Positions 1 to 15,853 are shown, counted from the first letter of the stretch. The stretch: DNA of 64,000 bases from Isochrysis galbana (GCA_018136815.1 CM030935.1:6356935-6420934), one strand, 5' to 3'. The notes: generated from the sequence alone by a model not told the origin. Made by a program: numbers and translations.

Positions 1-707
1 CGGGGTCTACGCCCTCGAGTTCGAGAAGTAGCTCGACGATGGCGGCATACGCCGTCGTGTCCTGAAGGATAATGTCTCCGGTTTGGTGGAAGGAGAGCTC
101 AAAGGAGGCGTCGGAGTCTGTGATGTCGTTGTCTTCGTCTAAATCTTGGTCCTGTGAGGCGTGGGCGGGGGTGACCGTGGTCAGTGTTGAGTGAGTGGGG
201 GCATTGAGTGGAGGGGTCCTGTCGTTGTTGTCCCCACGGGGGGCGTGTGCGTGTGCTTTGTGTGTGTGGTGAGGTGTGCATGAGGGGGTGTCTCTGAAGC
301 GTATGCTGTTGGCCACAGTGGGGTGTGTTGTGCCCATAGGGGCCACCCGGCCGCGGGCCGCGCTGCCGGAGCAGCGCGGCCCTTGCCAGGGCGAGAGGGG
401 CCTCTGCCATAAGGCATGCCCAATGGAGAGGTGGCCACTGGAGCCTGACACTGATGGAAAGCTGCCAGCAGCCTGCTGCTCCCCATGGGGGAGTCCAGCA
501 TGGCTGCCATGAGTGGTGTGGCCGGGGCCACGGGCCGTGCGGCGCGACCGGAGTCGCACACACCTGTTCGGCCTCTATGTGCGGACGGGGCCGCTTCATC
601 AGCGGCTGCTCCATATATGGGCGCTGGGGGGGCGCCCTCGGTGGGGGGCCCGAAGGAGAGGGGAGTCGCGTCGGCGCGCTCCATCGCGTCTAAGTATAAA
701 CTTAGTT
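1..707 (-). mobile_element. Hairpin-headed element, copy A (ORF1-like, frameshifted, runs off window)
   Basis: On the minus strand this begins with AACTAAGTTTATACTTAG (707-690), a perfect 6-bp stem with a 4-nt loop. An ATG at 684 opens a proline-rich frame starting MERADATPL. It is a close paralogue of copy B (from 13901): the same order of segments can be followed to the window edge, where both read into the peptide TTAYAAIVELLLELEG. Copy A carries a 4-bp ATAT insertion near 640 relative to copy B, which throws the long frame off, so this copy is probably dead. At 1-17 the frame runs uninterrupted from LELEG into VDP; in copy B the same point carries a 1.25-kb insertion, so this is an empty-site reference. 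The protein family is not recognised; its position after a terminal hairpin suggests an ORF1/gag-like product of a retroelement (inference). Confidence 0.7.
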
Positions 708-3700
708 GAGGGGGGAGATACGAAGAGGTCGCAAATTAAACGTGATTGCCCCCAAACGCAGATAAAGAAACACAGGGAAGATAGCAAATTAAACCTATTT
801 GCTGGGCGCCTGGGGGGAAGAAAGGTGGGGAAACTTCCCTTCTCTTCGAGAGGAAGAGAGATAGCGCTCCACAACCCAAGATCCCATGCGTCCACGCGAA
901 GCTTTTGACCGAGGACGAGAGAAAGCAGCAAATTATAACGATAAATACCGAACGACGAGGAGAAGCCTAACGAGTGTCGATTCGCGAATGTGACACTCAG
1001 GGGGCAGGTGAGGCTGGGGCATGGGCATGGCCCTGGCCCCTCCTGCCTCTCCCTCGCTGGCTCTCGAGCCCCTGCCGGTCGACTGGAGCTGGCTGGGGGC
1101 TCCTGATCAGGGTGGCCCAGGGGGAGGAGGGGTTGGTCAAAGCGAGAAGCAGGCCAACGCGGGCCAGGGCGTGCGATCTGTGCCCGACTCTCAGGGAGAG
1201 TCTGGGCAGTCTGAGTGAGTCCCCCCTACATGCCAAGAGGCATCGCAGGGGGGTGGATGGTTCTCGCCCCCCATGACCCATGAGGGGAGTCGAGAGAGTG
1301 GGGGGGGCGCGAGGCCCCCCTCCATGGCGACCAATTTTAAGATTAGTCAGCAATGGCAATGGCAATGGTGGCAACCTTTTTATATTGGCGCCAGTGCTCG
1401 CCACCCAGCGCGCTCGCACGGGCGTGGTTTGGGCGGGCCGGACGGGCTGTGAGAGGGCTCTCTGACGTGCCGCCTCTGCGCCTCTGGCGCGCCGTGGGGC
1501 GTCCCAGGTGGGGTGCTATTGCGGGTAGGGCCTAGTCGAAGCAGTGCGCAGTGGGCACGTGCGCGCGACCCCCCCTCCTTCTTCCCCGGTTTTCCACGGA
1601 AGGCAGCGGGGGGAGGGGAAAGGGGATGTGGTAGGACAGGGAGGGTAGTTAGGAGTAGCAAAAGCACTCTGCCTCATGCCGTGCACGTAGCGGTTAGTAT
1701 TTAAGATTTTTTGCAGTGAGACCATGCTTGGCGGTTTCTTGTGTTAGTGTGTTAGTACATGGCTAGTAGTGGTAGTATCGGTACTAATGTGCGCTCGCGG
1801 GGCTTAATCGCAAAGCAAGGCTAACAAGTGAGTGAGGGAAGAAGGCGGAAGGCACAGTCAACTCTCACGGCTGCACGTATGGCGAGAATATTAGTAGTAG
1901 TAAAAATTTATTTCAAATCAGCCATCATTCATTAGACCGTCAATCTACAATATCGACGGATGCGGCCCACGTTGGGGGCTGGGCGGACTCGACAAGGTTC
2001 ACCCCGTTGGCCATCAGACTGAAGCCGTGAAACGCTTCGATCGCCCTGGAGCGCAAACCGGTTCAAGAAAGCGCAGAAAACATTAAATACAAGTACTCAT
2101 GTGCTCAAATGATGGGATTTCGTCCATCTCACTCACATTTTAAGCCTGATTGAGCACGTAGTGCGCGGTGATCAACGATGTTCGGTACCCGGGTATAAAA
2201 GGCTCACAGAAATCTTGTTAGGCAGCTGCCTCATAGACGCTCACCGATCGACGTGTAAAGTGACTTATGCCTGGGGCTTTGGTGGAGGTGCAGCGGTTCC
2301 GCCGGTTGCCGGCTGGCACCTGCCTGACTTCCACCCAGGGCATCGGCTCTCGACCGGGACGCCACGAAGGGCTTGCTCGATGTGCATCCCACATCCCTTC
2401 CAGGAAGGTTTGCCACAAGTGGGACAGTCGCACTTGAAGCACATCTTGATGATAGCTGCGGCACGAGAAGGGGTGAGCATGTTAGGCAAAGTCGATCGAT
2501 AGAGTGAGGCTCCTCAGACAGGCGAGCGCGTGTAGTGTGGGTGATGTATGTGCACCTGACACGGCAGTGATCTACGTGTGCAACCACGGGGTGTGGCGTG
2601 TGGCAGAGGGAGTGAGGTGGTTGGACTTGGGGGAAGGGAGGGAAAGCTCCTCACCTGGGAAGCTTGGAAGCGGCCGATGAAAGACGCGAGAGAACGGCCG
2701 AGCTTGGCGCCGACCGATTGAAAAGCCGTGGCTGCCCGCTTCCCTTCCCAAAGTAAACCTCCTGTAACAGATTTACTGGGTTCTTTACAATACTGAGCGA
2801 GGTAAGGAGGGGGGGGGGGGGGGGGGGGGGACACGAGGGACCGGACGAGGGCGGCGTGGCGAGACAACGGGACTGACTGAACCGACTGTGACTGAACGGA
2901 CTGTCCGTCGGACGGAACGAAGAAGGTCGCGTTCCGCCGAAAGAGAGGACCAGGTGGGTGGTTGGCATCGAGGTGAGGTTGTCATTTTGTCTGGAGTTTT
3001 GTATTAGAAGGGGCTCATATAGTCCCCATGTGCCTTGGTGTACGCTTAATTAGGTGTCCTCCGATCTCGTCCCCTCTTTGCGTCGCTAAGACCATGCTAC
3101 ACCTAGCCCTCGTCTCGCTACTCGGTATGGGCCTGCCCACGGCTGTCCCACGCGCTCTACTCGAACATGGTACCCCCGCGAGTCGATCCGAACGCTCGCA
3201 TCGCTCGATCTCGACCGTCCTCGACCTCCACCTCCACATGCCCGAATTACGAATTACTGAATTACGAATTACCCTTTGGGCTTCTCTCGACCACTCACCC
3301 CTCATATGTTTGGGCCTCCCCCATCCCTTTGGACTTTGGTTTGGGCTCGTCTCTCGTCTCACGGGGCCTCTGAGGCCCGTCTTGACCCCCCTCGCCGGCC
3401 CCGCGCCGTTCTCGCCACTCGCGCCGACCTTTGTTTGGGACACCCTCTATCTTGTTTGAAGGGGGGGCAAAGTTGGCCGACTAGGCGTGGATTTTACTGA
3501 GACGTTCTGTGGAACTCTGCGACATGAGAGTACTCGACTATTTTTGGCCGCTGCCAATACTGCCGATGATGACTTGCTTGAGGTTGACATAGTTAAAGAG
3601 TTCTCACTAGCCGACCAGCCGATAACGAGAAAAAAAAGATCTGAAGTTTCGGGGCTACACATATATCGCTAGTTCGGTATACGCTACGCTCGCCCGCCGT

Positions 3701-5838
3701 CATTCGCCCTTATCTCCCGTCGCCCCGTATCCTCGCCTTCCCCCCCTCTTTCTTTTTTGTTTGGTGTCAGGGGTGCAGGGGTGCGGCCCTGGTACACTAC
3801 CACGGGCCCGGTTTCGGATGCGTCTTTCAGGTTTCTCTTCCTTGTTTCCTTCCTTCTGTGTCTTCCCCGCCCAAGTGGGGAGAGATACGTTAGTGTAGGG
3901 AGGTGTTGGGTGAAAGTTGAGTGTGCGTGTCTTGGATTGTTGTCGGACTAGTCAGATTGGTGTCCTGTCGGCCTCTGCCGCCCACGTTCGTCGCCCTAGT
4001 CGCTCCTCGCTCCCTCGTTCTCGCTCTCGCTCTCGCTTCTCGCTTCCGTCGTAACAAGCAATCTTACAACACCACTCAACCAAATCACTCGCCCTCTCGC
4101 ACTCGCTACCGCTATGTCCGCCCCGTCGTCCCGCTCGCCCTCGCCACTGCCCGCTATCCATGCTCCTCCCGCCATTGACCATTGAGATGGATCAGCCCGT
4201 CCAACCCGCCAATTTGGCCGCCAACCTTCCGTACCTTCCGGTTCCCTCCGTCCTCCGTCCCATCCGCAACCTCCAATCCGTCAATACCTAGCCTTGCGGT
4301 TAGGGATCGAAGCTCCTCACTAGGTTTCAATTGCTGTCTTTATTGTCGGTCTCGTAGATTGGGCGAAAGTCGCCTATGTCTATCCTTTTCTTTGGCTGTC
4401 GCCCCATTCCCGCCTGGGCTGTTCTCGATGTATCTGCCGATTGGCGAAAATTAGCGCGCAGCACAGCTTTGTAAATCTTTCTATGGTTCTTATCAGAATT
4501 GACTCTTCCGAGAAGGTCGCATTGTCGTAGTGGATTCTATAGAAATCTGTTATGATGTTTCTCCATGCTAGCACGTATAGTATTGCCAGCGCTTTAGAGC
4601 AGGAGCCACCGGGGGGTGTAAAAAGTGCCTATCTATCTACGCAGTTATTTCCTCTTGAGTTTTGTTAGGCGTTAGGCGTGCCGGGATGCCGGGCTAGGTT
4701 GTCAAGAGTGTCGAAGATGATGTTTAGCCGCGGGCACTCTCCCAAATGCCCAAATGCGTTGAGGATTCGTCATCCGCTTTGCAGTCGCTACTCGGAAGAC
4801 GAGCTGGATAGGGCAATGCAGGAAGAAAAAAACCTGTTAATATTCTCGCCTCGCGCGTGGTACGTGGTACGCTCGGGTTCGCTGTTGCTGTTGCCACGCC
4901 CCATTCCCTTCCTCTACCCTCTACCCTCACTACCTGCCTTTCGGCACTCCCCTTGTGCTCTACTTAATTAAGGACCTAAGATGTGAGTGAGGGTGTGGGG
5001 GGGTAGGGTCAAGCGGGGTAGCGGGGTGCTCCTCCTCGGCTACCAGTCGCACCCTTGCTTCGGGCGTTGCCTCCGCGCCGTGCATGCATTTGCCATCGTG
5101 TAACTAGCGGCGCATGATTGAAATGAATCCGCGCAGCTCTCGCCGTGAGCTCATATAGCTCCTTCACATTTCAGTATTGGAAGCGAAATAGCAGATTTCA
5201 AATTTGGAAGTCAGCGCATACAACATGCAATGTTGGCGAACATGATGAACATGAACGGTTTGGTAATGGTGGAAGCTCACAAATGTAGCCTTCGTGTGCA
5301 CCCACCGCCACCACTACAAGAAGTACAATAATAAGGCGCCGGCCGCTATCTGCCTTCACTCAATCTGTGGTAGATCGCCTTAACCGAATCGATCGCAAAG
5401 TTGGAAGTCGCAGCTCCCTTTACGACTCGCGTCGAGGTCATCCATGCAAGGGGATCAATGGCAAAGGAGAAAAAAGCGCGCGCATCTTCCGTGCCCACGC
5501 ATGAAGTTTAGCCCGGAGTACGACGCCAAGGGGGCGTGTATTGCACGGGGGCCACTGATCCAATGGTCAGTGACATATGGGCGGCAGCGATCAATAGCAA
5601 GATCGAATGCGACAATCGGTGTCACAGCCGATCTCCTCCAAGGGCAAGCATGTGGCAGCCTCCCACCCACTGCTTTCACCGAGCTCACCGTCCCTTCTCC
5701 TAGCGATGTATCTTCATGCTACCTTGAGCAGTGAACAGAAAAGGACGCGGTGGCTTGCGCCGATGCCCCACTGCTTGCCTGTCGTAGCGGATTTAGCACC
5801 GGTCCAGCTTTCCATCGAGAGGATGAAGGTCTCACGCT
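708..5838. other. Long stretch without supportable genes
   Basis: No frame here shows a recognisable family or convincing exon structure. 720-940 contains AAATTAAAC-type motifs and a CTTTTGACCGAGGA-like segment resembling part of the gypsy LTR at 58600-58690, so copy A probably landed in an older LTR. 1000-1330 is GC-rich repeat-like sequence. 2808-2830 is a G run. A 61-codon frame at 3487-3672 has plausible amino-acid composition but no family I can name. Confidence 0.4.
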
Positions 5839-7715
5839 TCACAATATCATTGAATTGTGGATCGTAGGTACCCTAGCAGGGAATACTCGGAAGGCCCCCG
5901 CCGATGGACCCGACGCATCAATAGGCACAGCATAACGCGAGGCCACGAGCAAGCGAGGGGTGGTCTGACCTTGTAATACAGTGATGGTGGAATCGATGGC
6001 GACGGCCACATGACCCGTACGGGCCATCATGAGGACACGATGGCACACGCGTAGTGAGTCTCGGAGCGATTCCCGTTCACCAGAATTCGCAGCCACAGTC
6101 GGGGCCACAGGTGCGGAGGCCGTGGCCAAAAGCGCTTGCGTTGTCTGCAGAAGAGAGACGTGCTCCTCTGGGTGCATCACCTGTAAGAGGGAGTTCCCAA
6201 CGAGGGCTGAGGCCGCATACCCAAAGGGTGCCTCCATTGGAGTGGAGAGGACAGTCCAATCTGGCGATAACACAAGCATGATGCAGCCTGTAGCCTCAAG
6301 CAACTCAAGCTCTCTAGGGCTGAGCTCGGTCGATGCAGCCAGTGTAGGTGGAGAATAAGCTCCAGTACTACCCCATGGTAGTCCGGCAACGCTCGAGATA
6401 GGAGCCCCGCCGAAGGTAGTCCGAGTAGCAGTAATAGCTGGGGCTGATTTCGGGGCTTGTGGCCGTTGACGCTGCGCAAGGCGCACATCGTCTGCACGAG
6501 CGTCCGGTCGCTCCCCTTTGGTTCGCTTTCGCGCATCAACGTGAATAGGAGATGAACACACGCATGAGAGAGGGTGCAGCACGTCATTGCCACGCGAAAG
6601 CACGGTGACGAAAATGTAGAAGGGGCGATTCCCACAATTGAATGACGTGTACTGCGGAGACGGGAGGGACAGTAGGGCACGCATGAACAGAGCACAGGTG
6701 ACGGGTCTTGGGATGGAGCCAGCAGCAGTGGGTTATTACAAACCTGGAAGAGAAGCGAGGAGAAAATCGCCTCATGCTGATTGCCCGATGTGCGAATGAG
6801 CCTTTGCACGCAGTCGCCGGATAGGCCCTGGTCGTGGAGCTCGTTGTGGCCGGCACGCAGCGTGCCGCATGAGATCAGCGCGACGAGAGGATGGTGCGAC
6901 ATCTCCGCGTCGAGTGATTCCGCACCAATGGCATTGGCGAGGGCGCCGGGAGCCGACTCAGTGAGCGTGACCGTGATGCGCGGCAAGCACCACTTCTTAT
7001 GCCACATCCACCTCTGCCGCTCGTTCCAGTAGAGCAGAGGAGCTTGCAATTGTACCGCGAGCTCAAGTCCGGAAGGCATGCTGCGCTCGCAGACGATGGG
7101 AGTTCCGGTGGCGTCGAACCGGACTGGACACTGGCACCGGTTCCATTCGAACGGGACTTTCTCCTCGCTGGCGGGTGCCAGGGCGCTCAGTCCTGAGTAG
7201 CTGCCGCCACCCGATGCACTGCATGAGTTTGCCAGCTCGTTGGAGCGTGGGACCAGGACTGACTCGGAGGGGTCGGGGGAAGGCTGACCATTGGTGCAGG
7301 AGTCATCGCCGTTGGTCGAGAAGCCGTCTGACATGAGGGTATCGGCCTCGATGGGCAAGAAGGGGAGTTGTCTTTCGTCCTGCAACATAGCGATCTGGCC
7401 GGCGTGCAAGGTCTGCGCGAGCGGCTCGAGCGCCTGGCTGGCATGCATCATGGGGATGCCAGCAAGTGAGGGGTGAGGCTCGTCGGCCTGCTCGTCGGCA
7501 AGCGAGGCGACCAGATCGTCCATGTCCAGCCCCTCGAAGCTCGTTCTGGCCGGCTGGCTCTCGAGGAGAGCGCCCTGTGACGGCAGCAGCGCTCCCCATG
7601 AGAGCGGCTCGGGCTCTGGTGTTCTCGCTGGCACTGAGGAGTGTCCAGGCAGTTCGGGGAAAAGCTTTGCGCCCGGTCTGCGCCGGTCGTTCCACGAGGT
7701 GAACGAGCGAGGCAT
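5839..7715 (-). CDS. PAS-domain protein with a cysteine-rich upstream domain, putative regulator
   Basis: Two exons, 7715-6744 and 6651-5839, joined by a 92-nt GT-AG intron in phase 0, give about 594 aa. Residues 1-150 are acidic, serine/proline-rich and look disordered. Residues about 175-390 form a conserved-looking block (FEWNRCQCPV, then TSFNCGNRPFYIFVTVL and SSPIHVDARKRTKGERP, the basic end resembling a DNA-binding or nuclear-localisation stretch). Residues about 445-580 match a PAS fold: ELLEATGCIMLVLSPDW, a GY-A core, LLQVMHPEEH, and a closing SRYAVPIDASG. A transcription or signalling factor sensing through PAS is inferred; the upstream domain is not assigned. The ATG at 7715 is the first in frame after a repetitive leader full of GA/CT and C runs; the open frame extends further 5' only through low-complexity sequence. 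A further 3' exon cannot be excluded. Confidence 0.6.
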
Positions 7716-8012
7716 TGGCGGGCGTGGCCGAGCGCGCCGGGCGGCGGCGGCGGCGAGGTTGGTGAGGGAAGGGAGGGAGTGGAGCTGCGCGCGCGTGGAA
7801 GAGAGAGATTGGGAGAGAAAGGGGGAGTGGGGGTGGGGAGGAGAGAGAGAAGAAGAGAGTGGCAACGCGGGAGCTGGGGCTTTCACATGGGAAAAGGGGG
7901 AGGGGAAGAATGGGAAAAGGGGAAGAAAGAGCGGGAGAGAGGGGACCGGGGAGCGGGGGATGCGGCAGCGGGGAGAGGGGAAGAGGGGAAGCGAGAGGGG
8001 AGAGGAGGGAGG

Positions 8013-8118
<106 letters not shown>

Positions 8119-8811
8119 GGGCGAGAAGGTGAGGAGAGGGGGGGGCGGGGGGGGGCCGGGGGGCGGGGGGGCCGGGGGGCGGGGGGGTGCCTCCGATCTG
8201 GGGGAGAGGGAGAGAGGGGCGGGGAGAGAGGGGGGCCAGACCCACGCGGCGGCGAGCGAGCGAGGCGAGCATCGCCACACAGGCGGGGCTCCCACTCCCT
8301 TCCTCCACGACTGGACGAGGGTCGAACTCTCACGGCTACTCCACCAGCCCGCCCATCTGAGATGGGTCTCACAGCGATGTGAGCTGCATTCACGTTGACC
8401 ACCCACTAGGTGGGCGGGGTCAGGCACACGCTCCGCATCTCCGCACAGCTATGCCGCATAGGTAGGCATCGATGTGTGAGTATGCGAATTCCAAATATGA
8501 AATATGTCATCTTGTAATCACTCCTCTCTGCGCCTCATGTTCCTCCGATACCTTCCTCAACCTCCGCGCGCTGTGGACCCCACCGTTTTCCGTCGCCTGC
8601 CTGTGCGTCGGATCTGAGATACGTGCTCCCCCGTGTGACGTGGCAGGAGCAATATATTGTATCTGGATCTGAGAGCCGAGAGGGATGGACCTCAAGGAAA
8701 TACCGATAGGGGAGGGGCTTCTCGGGCTCCCGCACAGTCCAAGTTTAGCCACACTATGACAGTCAGCCTTTAGCCGTTTCCGCCCACTTTCCACGTCCCT
8801 CGCCCTCCCGG

Positions 8812-9460
<649 letters not shown>

Positions 9461-9682
9461 CCCCCGCTGGCAAGTGAGGGGAAAGTGGGATTCGGGGGGG
9501 GGGAGGCCCCGCGAGGCCTGGGCAGCGCTGGCCCGAGCACGCCGGTGACACACCGCCCCACCACGCCTCCCTCCGCCCATCCCACATTTACTACCCTTCC
9601 CTCCTCTCCCCTTCCCCCTTTGTTTTTCAGGTCTCCCTTGCGCTCCTCCGCGAACTGCTCTCCCGCAAAGCTACAAGTAGAC

Positions 9683-12085
<2,403 letters not shown>

Positions 12086-12187
12086 TGGGATGTGGAGCTC
12101 GAATATGCGCACAGCCGCATGGATGATGCCGCTTGGATCAACATTTGCCATGCCTGCGTGTTTGGCGTGCAGCTGCACCTTTGTTCG

Positions 12188-12661
12188 TCACTTCAGACCC
12201 TGCCTTGTCTCGAGATCCTGCCTCTGAGCACGTAATCGGATCTCTGGGCAGCCATGCTTGTAATCCAGTAGCACTGACCTCTCTAAGTAGACCTCTCCAT
12301 ACGATTTGGGCATAGTGGCACAAGGAGCTACAGCGATCAACTCATCTAGCAGTACTTGAACCATCTCGGCGTTGAAACTACGGCTCAAGCCGTGCTGCTT
12401 CTCGAGCCGCTCAACCAGCACCCGGAACCACTGAAGTAGTCGGCGCAGAGGAAATGGGAAGGCACTTGTGGCTAGAAACGCCGCAGCACTTGTCCTGTTC
12501 CCTGAGTTGACGATTGGTGCCATTGGCGGCAGCGTGCCGTGCCGCGTGTGTGCTTGGCACGGATGTCCGTGGATTTCTCGTGGGCACACACTTCGAGGAT
12601 GCTCCGGGCTTGCCCGTTGTGGTTTGCACACGACACGTGAATTCTGACCCATCGTACGCAC
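12188..12661 (-). other. Open frame of uncertain status
   Basis: A 157-codon frame with a plausible central part (LLQWFRVLVERLEKQHGLSRS, then FNAEMVQVLLDELIA) that reads like real protein, but with no family match and no clear start. It lies tail-to-tail with the kinase gene. It could be an exon of an unrecognised gene or a transposon fragment. Confidence 0.25.
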
Positions 12662-13694
12662 TGCAAATGAGAGCGTTCGCTTCTCAGACGGTTGGTTCTC
12701 TTGCGCTATCGCTATCGAGATGCCCCGGGGATGCCTTTAGCTACAAGGAATGTGGATTTGTCAGATTCCCTTGGTGCATTGCGCGAATTTGCAGAATGGA
12801 GAGCCCACGCACGACCACGCGACAATGTTGAGAGGAGCTGATTGCGGTTTGTCTCCCCCCCCCCCCCCCCCCCTCCCCTTCTCCCGTGACCGTATATTCT
12901 TGGAGGAAGGAGACGTTATGTCTTTTGTTTGTACTTGCCTGTGTGATATGTGTGTCCGAGGAAGGCTTTTATGCATGGTTTGTCCTGCAGAGTAGTGCTT
13001 TCTGCTTGTGGTGAGCCTTTGTGACATCGTGATAGTCATCTCCATCTTCAGCCCGTATAATATAGGCCAATATGACCATCAATATTCAATATAGGATCCA
13101 TGGTCCATGACTTTCATTTTCATTTCTGTATTTTGTATTTTCGCATTATTCAGCTGTCATTAAAGCGTTAGGGTCATGTGGAGCGCGCGCCACGCTTCCT
13201 CCTCCTCTCCCACCCGCCCCGCCACGCCGAACGATCGGTCCATGACCGAAGCTGCGCCACCGCGAACCGTCCACGCTAAGGCAAAGGAGCCACGACAACA
13301 CGACAACTAGCAAGGCCTGCGCAAGCCACGGCCACGGCCAACGCCCAACGCCACCGCTGCCCAACGCCCAACAGCCAGCAGACAAGAGCCCCAGGCCACA
13401 CTAGCAACGATCACGCGGCGTCGCGCGGCTCACGCGGCGTCGCGCCCCTCATCGTCCTCATCTCGGCCACCCTGGTCACCGCGATAGTGCCAGGGCGATA
13501 TGGATATGGAGCTGCAGCACGGGATGGGAGGATGGGATGGGCCCCCCTGACCCCATCCAGTGGACCGCGCCCGCCTACCGCGTCTGCGTGCGCTCGCTGA
13601 GCCACCGCCATTGCAGACTGCAGACTGCAACCGGAAGTCCTCCTCTCCTCGCAGCGATAGAGCAAGCCGTGCGGGGCCTATGAGGTCGCGTTCC
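12662..13694. other. Intergenic, no gene seen
   Basis: Contains a C run at 12857-12874, an AT-richer patch at 13040-13150 and GC-rich low-complexity sequence. Nothing coding is supportable. Confidence 0.5.
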
Positions 13695-13899
13695 TGTCGC
13701 ATTCATCCTAGATGATGCGATTTCCAGGCTCTTATTTCTAGGTCATTCGCCGTGCGGCCACACGGTGAAGCTCAGGCACATCTAGGTTGGTAGGGTTCAT
13801 CCCTAGCGGCCTAGAATTCGGGTTCTCGTTTCGTTCCTTCTACTTCTAGCCTATTTGTCAGGTCTAGATTCCAGGTTTCCTCCTTTCGGGTAATCTTGA
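13695..13899 (+). mobile_element. Gypsy LTR fragment (5' end)
   Basis: Starts TGTCGCATTCATCC and matches, with scattered substitutions, the first about 200 bp of the LTRs at 44143 (plus) and 59167 (minus). The match breaks after AATCTTGA, exactly where hairpin-headed copy B begins, so copy B probably inserted into this LTR. The rest of the LTR is not found downstream in this window. Confidence 0.8.
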
Positions 13900-14598
13900 G
13901 AACTAAGTTTATACTTAGACGCGATGGAGCGCGCCGCCGCGACTCCCCTCCCCTTCGGGCCCCCCGCCGAGGGCGCCCCCCCAGTGCCCATGGAGCAGCC
14001 GCTGTCGAAGCGGCCGCGTCCGCCCACCGAGGCCGAGCAGGTGCGTGCGACTCCGGTCGCGCCACACGGCCCGTGGCCCCGGCCACACTACTCATGGCAG
14101 CCATGCTGGCCTCCCCCATGGGGGGCAGCAGGCTGCTGGCAGTACCCCACCAATGCCAGGCTCAAACAGTCACCCTTCCATTGGGCATGCCTTATGGCAG
14201 AGGCCCCTCTCGCCCTGGCAAGGGCCGCGCTGCTCCGGCAGCGCGGCCCGCGGCCGGGTGGCCCTTATGGGCACAACAACACACACCCCATTGCTGCAAG
14301 CAACATACGCTTCAAAGGCACCCCCTCAGACACACTCCACCACACGCACAAAACACACGCTCACGCCCCCCCTTGGGACAACAACAACAACGCGCCCCCA
14401 CCCTATGCCCCCACGCACGCAACACTGACCACTATCATCCCCGCCCACGCCTCACAGGACCAAGATTCAGACAATGAAAACGACATCACAGACTCTGACG
14501 CCACTTTCGAACTCTCGTTCCATCAAACCGGAGACATCGTCCTCCAGGACACGACGGCGTATGCCGCCATCGTCGAGCTACTCCTTGAACTCGAGGGC

Positions 14599-14766
14599 TA
14601 TCGCCGGGAGCCCGCAGCGCGAGCCCCGGCGGCGGTGAGAGAGCGGCGCGGCGCGCCGCCATCGCGCTACGCCATGACAAGATGATTAAAAGATACCTAG
14701 GGGGCACTGCCACACAAGGCACACTAACGGTATAGAACCAAAAATGGCACAAGACACCCTGTGATA
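14599..14766. repeat. Left LTR of the TRIM-like element
   Basis: Starts TATCGCCGGGAGCC and ends ACACCCTGTGATA. Identical by eye to 15686-15853. AGGGC precedes it directly. Confidence 0.88.
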
Positions 14767-14949
14767 CCCCCTCCTAAGCGGAGTACGGATGGGATCCGAA
14801 TGACGCTTACACAAATTGAACACAAACAAATGTCTGTCAAATGTGGATGGAAAAGCAAGTTGCAACTTGGCCAACAAAAAGGGCCAATCTTTCCCAAAGG
14901 GACAATTCCTGCCCCAGCAGGGGAGAAGAGAAAGAAGAGAGACGAGACA

Positions 14950-15260
14950 GCGGTGCAGCCGAGCGGTCAGAAGGACTTACCCTCCCAGTTGGGGAGGAGA
15001 GAGAAGAGAGAAGGGACGGAAGTGCAACAACGCAGCCGAGCCGGTCAGATGGACCAACCCTCCCAGTCGGGGAGGAGAGAGAAGAGATGACCGTGCAGCC
15101 AAGTGGTCAGAGGGACTGCGAACCCTCCAGCGAGGGAGCAGCCGAGTGGTCAAGCGGCAGACCCCTCCCAGTGGGGAGGAGAGAGAAAGAAGACGGCGCA
15201 GCCGAGCCGGTCAGATGGACCGACCCTCCCAGTAGGGGAGGAGAGAGAAAGTACGGCAGC
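14950..15260. repeat. Tandem repeats inside the TRIM-like element
   Basis: About five diverged units of 55-75 bp, each containing a variant of GAGCCGGTCAGATGGAC followed by CCCTCCCAGT and GGGGAGGAGAGAGAA. They give the interior a strong purine bias and generate the repetitive pseudo-frames there. Confidence 0.75.
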
Positions 15261-15685
15261 GCAACGAAGAAGAGGCCCAGCGGGACCCCAACTCTCCCAG
15301 ACAAGAGGAAGGGGGAGAGGCGGAGAGAAAGAGAAAGAGGGGCACTCACCCAGACGGGGCACTCGCCCAGCAATGAATCGAGAAGCGATCAACGGGGCCA
15401 GGGGGGCAGCTCGCGCGAGCGCGCGCAAGCGAGGCGAAGTAATGCGGGCAGGGGGTGCACACAAGGATCAATGGGATCCATTCCCATTCCCTCCCGAGCA
15501 AGGGGCCCAGAGGGACCACCTCCCCCAGAGGGGGAGAGAGAGAGGGAGAGAGGAGGCTCGCTACCATGCGTCGCCATGCAGCCATGCAGCCCAAAGCGAC
15601 TGCGCGAGCGCGCGCAGCTCGCGGCGGTCCGCGAGAGTCGGCTCAGCAAGCCCAGCCCTGCCCCTCTACCTGGTTGGGAGCTCCA

Positions 15686-15853
15686 TATCGCCGGGAGCCC
15701 GCAGCGCGAGCCCCGGCGGCGGTGAGAGAGCGGCGCGGCGCGCCGCCATCGCGCTACGCCATGACAAGATGATTAAAAGATACCTAGGGGGCACTGCCAC
15801 ACAAGGCACACTAACGGTATAGAACCAAAAATGGCACAAGACACCCTGTGATA
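15686..15853. repeat. Right LTR of the TRIM-like element
   Basis: Second copy of the 168-bp repeat, followed directly by AGGGC (15854-15858). The bases just upstream (GGTTGGGAGCTCCA) are a weak candidate polypurine primer site. Confidence 0.88.

Larger units (their letters stand above)
14599..15853. mobile_element. Non-autonomous miniature LTR retroelement (TRIM-like)
   Basis: 1255 bp bounded by two 168-bp direct repeats (14599-14766, 15686-15853) that I find identical, flanked by the 5-bp direct repeat AGGGC (14594-14598 and 15854-15858). The 919-bp interior has no reverse transcriptase, integrase or gag; it holds tandem purine-rich units and frames of low complexity. This is the architecture of a terminal-repeat retrotransposon in miniature, dependent on another element for movement (known for TRIMs; inferred here). 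LTR ends are TATC...GATA rather than the usual TG...CA. Identical LTRs imply recent insertion. The unoccupied site is visible in copy A at positions 1-17. Confidence 0.85.

Noticed and set aside
3028-3459. 143-codon frame near 3.0-3.5 kb with hydrophobic segments
   Set aside because: Leucine/proline composition follows from GC-rich sequence; a similar-length frame exists on the opposite strand; no motif or splice support.
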